Of a stretch of 49,449 nt of DNA, positions 17,250 through 24,793 are shown piece after piece. A model generated the notes under the pieces. That model did no database searches, had not been told where the DNA came from, and was given only the letters and a program-made list of their open reading frames with translations. Origin of the DNA: Candidatus Kuenenia stuttgartensis (GTDB taxonomy: Bacteria; Planctomycetota; Planctomycetia; Pirellulales; UBA1268); the NCBI GenBank assembly GCA_945890755.1, contig CAMDDA010000004.1, forward strand, positions 1 through 49,449, given 5' to 3'. The position numbers were made by a program, and so were the translations under genes. Position 1 is the stretch's first letter. Each line of letters starts with the position of its first letter.

Positions 17250-17699
17250 TTAGCGAGACGGTCGGGATGTCAGGGAGAGTGTTCCGATATCGGGGTCGTT
17301 CGGATTGATGGTCACCGTCAGCGTGGATCGGTCCGGATCGGCGTACCTGCCGAACAGCCGATCGAACGGCATTCCACCGCTGGGAGGCGTGTCGAGCCAA
17401 TAGACGACGAGGCGGTAGGTGCCCGCCGAGACGCCGGCATCGGACCCCGGCGCCGCCGACGTGAACCGTCCATCGGAACCGGTGATGAATGCGGGGGGTG
17501 ATCCTCCGGGCGGATCGACGGCCACGAACCGCACGGTCACACCGGCAGTCGGTTTTCCATCGACAAGGATCGTGCCGGTGACCGGCAACACGGGAGGCCC
17601 GGATGGGGGCGGTGCGTGCTGGCACCCGCCAAGACTGACGAGCAGCGCGATCACGCCGAGGGTCGGGGCACGGTCACGATTCCCGGCGTGAAGGCTCAT
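17250..17699 (-). CDS. Small lipoprotein with carboxypeptidase-regulatory-like fold
   Basis: Protein of 149 residues. The signal peptide ends in lipobox SLGGC. The mature part follows the pattern of small Planctomycete lipoproteins with one transthyretin-like beta-sandwich: PVTGTILVDGKPTAGVTVRFVAVD, then GRFTSAAPGSDAGVSAGTYRLVVYW. Such domains probably aid surface assembly; no catalytic role is implied. Its ATG overlaps the TGA of the upstream DUF1559 gene (ATGA), giving tight translational coupling. DUF1559 and this lipoprotein class often neighbour each other in this phylum. Confidence 0.85.
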   Translation of the reverse strand: MSLHAGNRDRAPTLGVIALLVSLGGCQHAPPPSGPPVLPVTGTILVDGKPTAGVTVRFVAVDPPGGSPPAFITGSDGRFTSAAPGSDAGVSAGTYRLVVYWLDTPPSGGMPFDRLFGRYADPDRSTLTVTINPNDPDIGTLSLTSRPSR

Positions 17700-18679
17700 G
17701 GCGAATCCCCGGGACGCTCCCCGCGCGACCGTGACACATAGGCGTACAACACCCGCGCATCAATTGCATCCTGCAAGAACCGCACTCCGCCATCGAGGCA
17801 CAGGGCATTCGCACCTCCGGTGTGAAAGCCATAGACGCCCTGATGATTGCTGCAGTTCACGTTGCACGGGCCGAGGCCCGATGGCGCCCACGTCGCGCCC
17901 CCCGCCTCGTAGGACAGCACCCAGTTGCAGCCCTGGCCCGCCCACGGTGCCCAGGTGGCGGCGGTGCTTGGATTCGCCTCGGTCTGCCGGCCCATCACCC
18001 ACCGGGCGGTCATCCCGGCCCGCTCGTGAAAGGTGATCGTGACGGAGGTGCCATCGGTCGTGTCGCGCAGGCGTGGCTGCCGGAAGATCGCCGTGCCGGT
18101 GAATAAGCCACTGCCATCCTCCGGAAATGGCGACATCGCCCCGACGGCCCAGGGATCCCGAAGGAACGGAGTCGCCGGGACTGCGAACGGTGCCCCCCAG
18201 CTATACACGGCCGTGAAGTCCGTTACGGCCGCCGTGAGATTCCCGTCCACTGGAACCCCCAGCGACTTCCGGACGCCCTGCACCCGTGCGGACGCAGGCG
18301 ACGACGGACAGCGGAACGTGGGGATGACCGTGTTCACCGCTGGCTGATTGCCGGCCGACGTCCAATCGTCCCGCTGAAGATAGCGATCGGCTGTGCTCCG
18401 CTCCTCGAGATACGGAAGGAGGCGTGTGAAGCTGCTGCCGGCCGGCCCGGCGGTGTTGTATGGGCCGCCGTAGGTCGCCGCCGGCAGGAGTTGCCGTGCA
18501 TTCTCGTGGAGCGACACGGCCAGGCCGATCTGCCGCAGGTTGCTCTGGCAGGCCAGCCGCCGCGCGATCTCCCGGGCCTGCTGCACCGCGGGGATGAGCA
18601 GGGCCACGAGCGTGCCGATGATCGCCAGAACGACGAGCAACTCGACCAACGTAAAGCCGAGTTGCCCGCCGTTCCGCAT
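17696..18679 (-). CDS. DUF1559 pseudopilin-like protein (long form)
   Basis: Protein of 327 residues. It has a canonical prepilin signal, [36 protein letters not shown], and the DUF1559 features CQSNLRQIGLAVSLHE, TFRCPSS, and a C-terminal VYGFHTGGANALCLDGGVRFLQ. ATG 18679 was chosen, since the Arg-rich upstream extension (open to 18718) would separate the start from the pilin signal. It overlaps the lipoprotein gene by four bases and follows the PEP-CTERM gene by 43. The order matches the module at 13428-16017. Confidence 0.9.
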   Translation of the reverse strand: MRNGGQLGFTLVELLVVLAIIGTLVALLIPAVQQAREIARRLACQSNLRQIGLAVSLHENARQLLPAATYGGPYNTAGPAGSSFTRLLPYLEERSTADRYLQRDDWTSAGNQPAVNTVIPTFRCPSSPASARVQGVRKSLGVPVDGNLTAAVTDFTAVYSWGAPFAVPATPFLRDPWAVGAMSPFPEDGSGLFTGTAIFRQPRLRDTTDGTSVTITFHERAGMTARWVMGRQTEANPSTAATWAPWAGQGCNWVLSYEAGGATWAPSGLGPCNVNCSNHQGVYGFHTGGANALCLDGGVRFLQDAIDARVLYAYVSRSRGERPGDSP

Positions 18680-18722
18680 CGATCGTCTTCTCCGCCTACG
18701 CGGACACGGACGCGACATACGA

Positions 18723-19535
18723 TCACGCCGCCGAAAGGCGAGCGATCCGCCGTGCGCGACGGCGGAGCAGCCAGCTAGACACGCCGCTCGCCGCGCCGAG
18801 CCCGGCCAACGTCATCGTTCCCGGCTCTGGCACCGTCGCCACCATCGAAAACGAGCCCACGTTCGCGCCGGCCGTGCCCCCGAAGGCGGTCGCCCACTCG
18901 GGGCTCAGCAGCAGCGTGCCCGTGATCGTGAGCGCCGACGCATCAGCTGCGAGGCTGCTCACGCCCAGATCGAAGGCGTTGAATCCGAAACCATAGTTGT
19001 TCACCAGCACGAGCCCGTCGCCTCCGCGGGTGGGATCCCGCCGCAGCGCGAAGTCGCCCCAGAGAAAGTTGCCGCCGCCAATGGCCGCATCGGCCGCGTT
19101 CATGGTCACGCCGTCGAATCCGATCTGCTCACCCCCCGACGTCACGAACCCGCTGTTCGTCGACGCCGTCCATGATCCAAGCACGTTGCTGGGATCGTAG
19201 TCGAGCGTGGACGCCTGGCGGTTGCGGCCAGTGGGATCCGTGACCGCGGTGCCGTTGACCGGGTGCAGCAGGTTCGTCGGCGTCGTAGGCGACCCCGGCG
19301 GTACCGGCACGGTCCCCGACTGGATCTGCGCCGCGGTCAGCGTGGCAGCCTGGTTGTCGAGCAGCCCGTAGAACCGGGTGTATGTCAGGAACGGATTGAT
19401 CGCCGCGATGTCGAACGTCATCGTGGCCGCACCCCCGGTGACTTGGCCCGCTCGCGCGACCCTTGCACCCCCGGGCATGAACGCCAAACCGAACAGCGCC
19501 GCCATACCCATAAATGAATACCGAATGCATCTCAT
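18723..19535 (-). CDS. PEP-CTERM protein of the second module
   Basis: Exported protein of 270 residues: signal peptide MRCIRYSFMGMAALFGLAFM onward to ARAG, an NP/GG-rich body, and the sorting tail VPEPGTMTLAGLG, a hydrophobic run and LLRRRARRIAR. The body contains GGNFLWGDFALRRDP and GFGFNAFDLGVSSLAADA. Such Asp/Gly-rich beta repeats are common in secreted PEP-CTERM proteins. I see no close sequence match to the PEP-CTERM protein of the first module. ATG 19535 follows an AGGAG site eight bases upstream; the open frame to 19697 has no comparable start. Confidence 0.85.
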   Translation of the reverse strand: MRCIRYSFMGMAALFGLAFMPGGARVARAGQVTGGAATMTFDIAAINPFLTYTRFYGLLDNQAATLTAAQIQSGTVPVPPGSPTTPTNLLHPVNGTAVTDPTGRNRQASTLDYDPSNVLGSWTASTNSGFVTSGGEQIGFDGVTMNAADAAIGGGNFLWGDFALRRDPTRGGDGLVLVNNYGFGFNAFDLGVSSLAADASALTITGTLLLSPEWATAFGGTAGANVGSFSMVATVPEPGTMTLAGLGAASGVSSWLLRRRARRIARLSAA

Positions 19536-19756
19536 CGTCGTTCTCCTGTGAAGAGCCCTCGTCGGAACACCGTTTCCGGGGCCGAGAGGGCCTTGGATCG
19601 GCACGCCACGCACGGCGGGCGGCGAAGCGCACGCGGGGCGCGGAGTGCGTTGTGGATACGCTCGACGCGCGGACGCATGCCCGCACGAACGCCGCACGTA
19701 TCACGGACGACAGGGGATCGCCGCGGGCAGAGTGGCCCACAGCGTGGCAACGCGAC

Positions 19757-20485
19757 TCACGCCCGAGGCGGCGGAGCGTCTGGCGCGTGCAGAACCGAGC
19801 CAGGGTGGTCGTCCGCCAGCACGATCCGATCGACCAGGGGGGGCAATGGACGGGCAGCTTCGACCTTGAGAGGCGGGAGCGAGCCGCCGACTGCGAGCCA
19901 CTGCGTGAGGATGCCGCCGCAGGCGAGCATCGCCTGGAGCGTCACGGTGCGCATTCGCGGAGGAGACTGCGTGGGTTCATCGGGGCTCGTAGGCAGAGAG
20001 GCCGGCTCGGAATCGTCGCCAGTGGGCTCGGCTGCCAGCGATTGGTAGTCGGCGCAGACATCGGGCTCATCCGCAAGAGTGCGGGGCGGATCGCCGCGAT
20101 CGCTGCAGCAGCTGGGTTTCCGCTTGGCCTTGGCGGCGCAGCATCCGCCGGCCGGCGCTGTCGGGGCGGCATCGGCCGCGACCCGACGTTCGAGTGCCAC
20201 GAGCACGGCCGGCTCGACGCTGTGGGCCTTGGCCCAGGCGAGCCGCTCGGCGGGCGTATGGCAGCAGCAGTTGGCGAAGCACTGCTCGGCCGTCGCGCAG
20301 CCGCACGGCTTGTCCATGCAGGGAAACGGCTGCGAGCGATCTTTGGCAGCCAGGTGCGTGTCGGCGACGCGGTCGCCGCGCGGCGCCAACATGCCCATGG
20401 GCAACGGCAGGCCGCTGGCGAGGATCGCATAGCCGGCGATCGCCAGCCAGGACGTCACCCGGAATCGTCGCATCCGCGCGTTCAT
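19757..20485 (-). CDS. Cysteine-rich membrane-associated protein, copy B
   Basis: Protein of 242 residues, paralogue of the copy at 15301-16017. It shares the anchor segment (WLAIAGYAILASGLPLPMGML), the block CGCATAEQCFANCCCHTPAE, the GGCCAAK...CCSD cluster and the second hydrophobic stretch. It differs by an AKRKP insertion and a wholly different segment of about 25 residues before the last nine, then ends in the same APDAPPPRA. It is the first gene of the minus-strand cluster running to 12585. The start is the ATG at 20485. Metal or thiol chemistry at the cell envelope is suggested only by the cysteine pattern. Confidence 0.72.
   Translation of the reverse strand: MNARMRRFRVTSWLAIAGYAILASGLPLPMGMLAPRGDRVADTHLAAKDRSQPFPCMDKPCGCATAEQCFANCCCHTPAERLAWAKAHSVEPAVLVALERRVAADAAPTAPAGGCCAAKAKRKPSCCSDRGDPPRTLADEPDVCADYQSLAAEPTGDDSEPASLPTSPDEPTQSPPRMRTVTLQAMLACGGILTQWLAVGGSLPPLKVEAARPLPPLVDRIVLADDHPGSVLHAPDAPPPRA
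19872..20435. repeat. Direct repeat, copy B (Cys-rich gene core)
   Basis: Partner of the repeat at 15413-15967, same orientation. It begins at GGCGGGAG 19872 and fades out near 20435, within the coding sequence of the second Cys-rich gene. Being long and nearly identical, the pair is a substrate for recombination that would delete or amplify the 4.46 kb between them. Confidence 0.85.
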
Positions 20486-20551
20486 GGCGAGGAGTCTACG
20501 CCCGCAGCCTGCACGGTTCAAACGCAGTGGCGATTCGGAGCCGGAATGTCG

Positions 20552-21334
20552 TCACATGGCCCGGACGTAGTCGATCGCCGCGGCGAGTTCCTCGCGGGCG
20601 GTTCGCTCCTCGACCGGCTCGAGGCCGATCCAGCCGCGATAGGCTCGCTCCTCGAGGGCGGCGAACACGGCCGGCAGATCGACCTGACCCGTGCCGAGCG
20701 CGACCGCCCGGCCCCGGCCGGCGAAGGCGCCGGCCACCGCGTCGGTGGCATGCACGCTCTCGATATGCGAGCCGAGCATCTCGATCGCCGCGATGGGATC
20801 GTGACCATGCACGATGGCTGCACCCGTGACGAGGTCGCAACTGATCGACCCTTCCGGTAGTGCCGCGACGAGCCGCGCGAGATCGGCGGGGCTCGCGCGG
20901 CCCACCTCGGCGCAGAGCGTGGCCCCGACCCGCTGGCCCCACAGGCCGATGTCGGTGAGCACGTCCACGAGCAGCTGCCACTGCGGGCCTTCAGCCTCGG
21001 GCGATATGTCGCCGACGTGGTTGAGCACGACGCGGGCGCCGAGCGAGTGGGCCAGATCGAGCGCCTGTTTCGTGGCGGCGATGCGTCCCTCGAGCCGGTC
21101 GGCATCGGCATAGCCGCCGCGGGTGCGGAACGTGACCGCCGACACGACGATCCCCTCGTCACCGAGCCACTTGCGGATCTGCCGCAGGCCGGTCTGCGTG
21201 AGCTGGTCGGGGGCGAGTCCGCCGCGGGCGTCGAGCTCCACCGCCGCGAGGCCGAGGTCGCGGGCCCGGCGCAGGGCGGTCCGCAGGTCGCGGGAGAGCG
21301 ACACGGCGGCGACGGAAAGACGCGAAGTCTCCAC
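20552..21334 (-). CDS. Sugar phosphate isomerase/epimerase-like TIM barrel protein
   Basis: Protein of 260 residues with the xylose-isomerase-like TIM barrel (AP endonuclease 2 family). The motifs DLGLAAVELDARGGL, GARVVLNHVGDI, ATLCAEVGRASPADLARLV, SHIESVHATDAV and GWIGLEPV lie on successive strands, several ending in metal-ligand-type Glu or His residues. The substrate is unknown; relatives isomerise keto-sugars or inositol derivatives. The start is taken as GTG 21334. The open frame to 22087 is antisense to the NIF3-like gene and has no family similarity, and no ATG fits the N-terminus ETSRLSVAAVSLSRDLR. It is divergent from the NIF3-like gene at 21398. Confidence 0.82.
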   Translation of the reverse strand: METSRLSVAAVSLSRDLRTALRRARDLGLAAVELDARGGLAPDQLTQTGLRQIRKWLGDEGIVVSAVTFRTRGGYADADRLEGRIAATKQALDLAHSLGARVVLNHVGDISPEAEGPQWQLLVDVLTDIGLWGQRVGATLCAEVGRASPADLARLVAALPEGSISCDLVTGAAIVHGHDPIAAIEMLGSHIESVHATDAVAGAFAGRGRAVALGTGQVDLPAVFAALEERAYRGWIGLEPVEERTAREELAAAIDYVRAM

Positions 21335-21397
21335 AAGCGTGACCCTGAGTGATGGATGAACCCGAGCGCAGACCCGAGAGCATAGTATTCTGTCGCC

Positions 21398-22198
21398 ATG
21401 CCCTCGCTCGCCCAGGTCACTGCCGAACTCGAAAGGATCGCCCCGCTGCGGCTGGCGGCCGAGTGGGATGCCGTCGGCCTGCTCGTCGCGCCGCGGCAGG
21501 ACGTGATCAGTCGGGTGCTGACCTGCCTGTCGCTGACGCCCGCGGTAGCCGCCGAGGCCGTCCAGGAACGGGCCGATCTCGTCGTCACGCACCATCCGCT
21601 GCCGTTTCGGCCCGTGGGACGGATCACCGGCGACACGGGCACCGGCCGGGTGCTGCTCGACCTCGTGCATGGCGGCTGCGGCGTGTGGAGCAGCCACACA
21701 GCCTGGGATTCCGCGGCAGGTGGGATCAACGATCAGTTGGCGGCGCTCATCCAGCTGAACCACGTGTCGCCGATCGAGCCCGACGCAGAAGTGCCGCTCG
21801 CCGGCTTCGGCCGTACCGGCACGGCCGGCGATGGCGAGACCGTCGCCGACGTGGGCCGGCGCATCGCCACCGCGCTGGATGTGACGGTTGTAGAGATTGT
21901 CGGCGATCCCGCTCGGCCCGCTGGTCGTGTGGGGATCGTCTGCGGCTCGGGCGGCGGTTCGATCGCGGCCGTGCGCCGCGGCGGCTGCCAGACCCTCCTG
22001 ACGGGCGAACTCAAGCTCCACGAGGCGCTCGAGGCCGAAGCCGCAGGCCTGGCGGTGGTTGCCGTGGGGCACCATGCCAGCGAGCACTTTGCCATGCGGA
22101 CGCTCGCCGAGCGGCTGGCCATGGCGATTCCAGGACTTACCTGCCAGGCGAGCCGCGCCGACCGCGATCCATTCACTGCCGTGACGGTATCCGACTGA
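21398..22198 (+). CDS. NIF3-like dinuclear metal-centre protein (GTP cyclohydrolase 1 type 2 family)
   Basis: Protein of 266 residues of the NIF3/YbgI/YqfO family, which forms a toroidal hexamer with a two-metal site. The metal ligands are visible in VVTHHPLPF (two His), SSHTAWDSAAGG (His, Asp) and the C-terminal VGHHASEHFA (His, Glu). The N-terminus LERIAPLRLAAEWDAVGLLV is standard. The length is that of the short form without the PII-like insert. Physiological role is uncertain across the family. It is followed by the glycosyltransferase gene 82 bases downstream. Confidence 0.93.
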   Translation: MPSLAQVTAELERIAPLRLAAEWDAVGLLVAPRQDVISRVLTCLSLTPAVAAEAVQERADLVVTHHPLPFRPVGRITGDTGTGRVLLDLVHGGCGVWSSHTAWDSAAGGINDQLAALIQLNHVSPIEPDAEVPLAGFGRTGTAGDGETVADVGRRIATALDVTVVEIVGDPARPAGRVGIVCGSGGGSIAAVRRGGCQTLLTGELKLHEALEAEAAGLAVVAVGHHASEHFAMRTLAERLAMAIPGLTCQASRADRDPFTAVTVSD

Positions 22199-22280
22199 CC
22201 GGCGCGTTGATCCGGGGTTTTTGCGCGCTATCCTTACGAGTCAGTCAGGCGTCGCATCTCCATTGACCCAAGGCGGTTTC

Positions 22281-23015
22281 ATGTGCCGGTTTCTCACCGC
22301 CCTGCCGGTCTACAACGAAGTCGCGCACGTAGGGGGTGTGCTCGACGAGGTGCTCGCCATCACGCCCGACGTGCTCGTAGTGGACGACGGCTCGACCGAC
22401 GGCACGTCCGACCTTCTGGCCGCCCGTCGCGACGTGCGGGTCGTACGGCATCCGATCAACGCGGGCTACGGCGCGGCGTTGGCAACGGCATTTCGCGAGA
22501 CCCTGGCCGGCCCCTGGGATGGACTCGTGACGATCGATTGCGACGGCCAGCATCAGCCCCGGCTGATTCCGGAATTCGTGGCGGCGTGCACCGACGGCAC
22601 CTCGGACCTCGTGAGCGGCAGCCGGTATCTGCAACGGTTCGCCGGCGACAGCGAGCCGCCGGCGGCGCGGCGGCGGATCAATGCCGAGATCACCGCCGAG
22701 ATCAACCACCGGCTCGGACTGACCCTCACCGACGCCTTCTGCGGCTTCAAGGCCTACTCGCGGCGGGCTCTGGAATCCCTCTCCATCACGGAGACCGGCT
22801 ACGCGATGCCGCTCGAGGTCTGGGTGCAGGCCGCGGCGGCGGGGCTGCGGATCGTGGAACTGCCCGTGCCGCTCGTGTATCTCGATCTGGCGCGGAGTTT
22901 CGGGGGCGCACTGGACGATGCTGCGACCCGTCTGGCCTATTATCGCCGCGTGCTCGACCGGGCCGAGGCGGCCGTTGCCGTCGGTCCGGCCACCGGCGCG
23001 CACGCGGCGTCCTGA
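22281..23015 (+). CDS. Family 2 glycosyltransferase
   Basis: Protein of 244 residues with a GT-A fold. The nucleotide-sugar site is ALPVYNE at the start, VVDDGSTDGT and the catalytic-metal region TIDCDGQHQP. The sequence LTDAFCGFKAYSRRALE matches the dolichyl-phosphate mannose synthase/DPM1-like branch of GT2, which acts on polyprenyl-phosphate carriers. There is no C-terminal membrane domain, so it is cytosolic or membrane-peripheral. ATG 22281 follows an AAGGCGG site. The unrecognised gene at 23075 begins 59 bases after its stop. Confidence 0.9.
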   Translation: MCRFLTALPVYNEVAHVGGVLDEVLAITPDVLVVDDGSTDGTSDLLAARRDVRVVRHPINAGYGAALATAFRETLAGPWDGLVTIDCDGQHQPRLIPEFVAACTDGTSDLVSGSRYLQRFAGDSEPPAARRRINAEITAEINHRLGLTLTDAFCGFKAYSRRALESLSITETGYAMPLEVWVQAAAAGLRIVELPVPLVYLDLARSFGGALDDAATRLAYYRRVLDRAEAAVAVGPATGAHAAS

Positions 23016-23074
23016 AGGCCGCTGGGCGTTTTGCAGCCCCCAATCCGCAGCCCCGAGGGGTCTCGTTTCACGCA

Positions 23075-24733
23075 ATGCCTCCGTTTCGCCGCACCCATCG
23101 GGCCCCGGATGCAACCGGGGCGAGAGTGATCGATCCGCCGGTTCAAGCCGCGGCCGACGGCGTTGGATCGATCGAGGCGCTCGTCGATAACAACCGGCTG
23201 CTGCGGGCGGCATTCGACACGCGGATCGGCGACCTCAGGCTCTGGGAGCTCGTCGCGGCGACTCGTCGCGAGGTGCTGACGGTGGCGGCCGAATACTCGC
23301 GCAGCTACCGCGACATCGTGCGGCCCGACAACGTGGCCGACTGGATCGCGCGGCCGATCATCATGGGCGGGCATCAGCCCGAGCTCTTCCATCCGGGCGT
23401 ATGGCTGAAGAATGCCGCGCTCGACGCCTATGCGCGGCAGGTGGGCGGGACGGCCCTCAACATCGTCGTCGATTCCGACCGCTGCGCTCGCGCGAGTGTC
23501 GCCGTGCCGGTGGGTACGCCGCGGGAGGCAAAGCTCGAGCATGTGCCCTTCGACGCTGCGGCGCCCGAGATGGCCTGGGAAGAGCGGGGCATTCTCGACG
23601 AGGAGTGCTTCGACTCGTTCGGCGATCGGGCGAGCGACCTGCTCGCGCCGCTCGTGCCCGACTGCATCCTCAGGCGGTGGTGGCCGCTGGCGATCGAGCG
23701 GGCGTGCGAGTCGCATCGGCTGGGCCTGGCGATCGCCCAGGCGCGGCACATCCTCGAGCAACGGTTCGGTTTCGAGACGCTCGAACTGCCGGTCAGCGAG
23801 ATGATGCGACTGCCGACCGTGATGGTGTTCATGGGCTGGCTCCTCGCCCACACGCGACAGCTCCACGAGGCCTACAACGCGGCGCTGGCCGCCTACCGGC
23901 GCGAGCAGCGAGTGCGGGGCCGCGGCCGGCCGATGCCCGATCTCGCGGTTCGCCACGATGCGTCGGGTGAATGGCTCGAAGTGCCATGGTGGCTCTGGTC
24001 GCGGGACGATACCCGTCGCCGGCGGGTGTTCGCCCAGGCCACGCCCGACATGCTCGCGCTCTCCGACATGGAGACGCTGCGGGTCGAACTGCCGATCGCC
24101 CCCGACACCTCGGCGTCGAAGTGGATCGACGCGCTCTCACGAATGGAGGAGCACGGCCTACGACTGCGGCCGCGGGCGATCCTCACCACGCTCGTTTCCC
24201 GGGTGCTCGTGGCCGACGTGTTCGTGCATGGCATCGGCGGCGCCGCCTACGACCGGATCACCGACGACATCGTGCGGCGGCTCACCGGCTGCGATCCGCC
24301 GCGGCATGCCGTGGTGTCGGGCACGCTGCGGCTGCCGGTCGAACGGGCGTTTCCGGGTTTCACCGCCGACGATCCCGGGGCCCGGCTCGCCGCCCTGCAG
24401 CGACAGATCCGCGATCTCGAGTTTCATCCGGAGACGTTCCTGGAGCCACTCGCGGCGCAGTCGCAAGAGGTTCGCGACCTCGCGCTGGAAAAGCGACGCT
24501 GGATCGACACGTTTCCGACGCCGGCGCTGGCGAAGCGGCGGTGTCGTGAGATTCGCGCGGCCAACGAGCGGATGGTGTTTCACGCGCGGGAAATCAAAGA
24601 CGACCTGTTCGCGCGGGTCGGCCCGCTCGCGACGGCCGTACGGACGCGAAAGCTGCTGACAAGCCGGGACTATCCATGGTGTTTTTACGCGGAAAAGACG
24701 CTGAAAAGTTTCCTGCTACTGGAATCCGGCTGA
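23075..24733 (+). CDS. Unrecognised 552-residue protein
   Basis: Cytosolic-looking protein without signal or membrane segments. Near residue 90 it has WIARPIIMGGHQPELFHPGVWLKN, then a strand NIVVDSD, and later PVSEMMRLPTVMVFMGW and DVFVHGIGGAAYDRITDD. The last 100 residues are rich in charged helices (LQRQIRDLEF, LEKRRWIDTFPTPAL). The GHQPELFHPGVWLKN block faintly recalls the GQQ motif in BshC, the bacillithiol ligase, with its Rossmann core and helical C-terminus, but no further BshC motif is obvious. ATG 23075 is the first good start after the glycosyltransferase stop; the frame is open back to 22283 only as a shadow. Function is not assigned. Confidence 0.75.
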   Translation: MPPFRRTHRAPDATGARVIDPPVQAAADGVGSIEALVDNNRLLRAAFDTRIGDLRLWELVAATRREVLTVAAEYSRSYRDIVRPDNVADWIARPIIMGGHQPELFHPGVWLKNAALDAYARQVGGTALNIVVDSDRCARASVAVPVGTPREAKLEHVPFDAAAPEMAWEERGILDEECFDSFGDRASDLLAPLVPDCILRRWWPLAIERACESHRLGLAIAQARHILEQRFGFETLELPVSEMMRLPTVMVFMGWLLAHTRQLHEAYNAALAAYRREQRVRGRGRPMPDLAVRHDASGEWLEVPWWLWSRDDTRRRRVFAQATPDMLALSDMETLRVELPIAPDTSASKWIDALSRMEEHGLRLRPRAILTTLVSRVLVADVFVHGIGGAAYDRITDDIVRRLTGCDPPRHAVVSGTLRLPVERAFPGFTADDPGARLAALQRQIRDLEFHPETFLEPLAAQSQEVRDLALEKRRWIDTFPTPALAKRRCREIRAANERMVFHAREIKDDLFARVGPLATAVRTRKLLTSRDYPWCFYAEKTLKSFLLLESG

Positions 24734-24793
24734 AAATCCGCATATCTTGTCGCGCAACGGACTGATTCGATTGCCCCAGGGAAAGGAGGCACC

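Noticed and set aside
19514-20860. Plus-strand open frame of 448 codons
   Set aside because: It covers the antisense strand of the Cys-rich copy B and the start of the PEP-CTERM gene; composition is shadow-like.
23165-24733. Calling the 552-residue protein BshC
   Set aside because: Only one short block is reminiscent of BshC; catalytic and C-terminal features could not be matched by eye, so no gene name was given.
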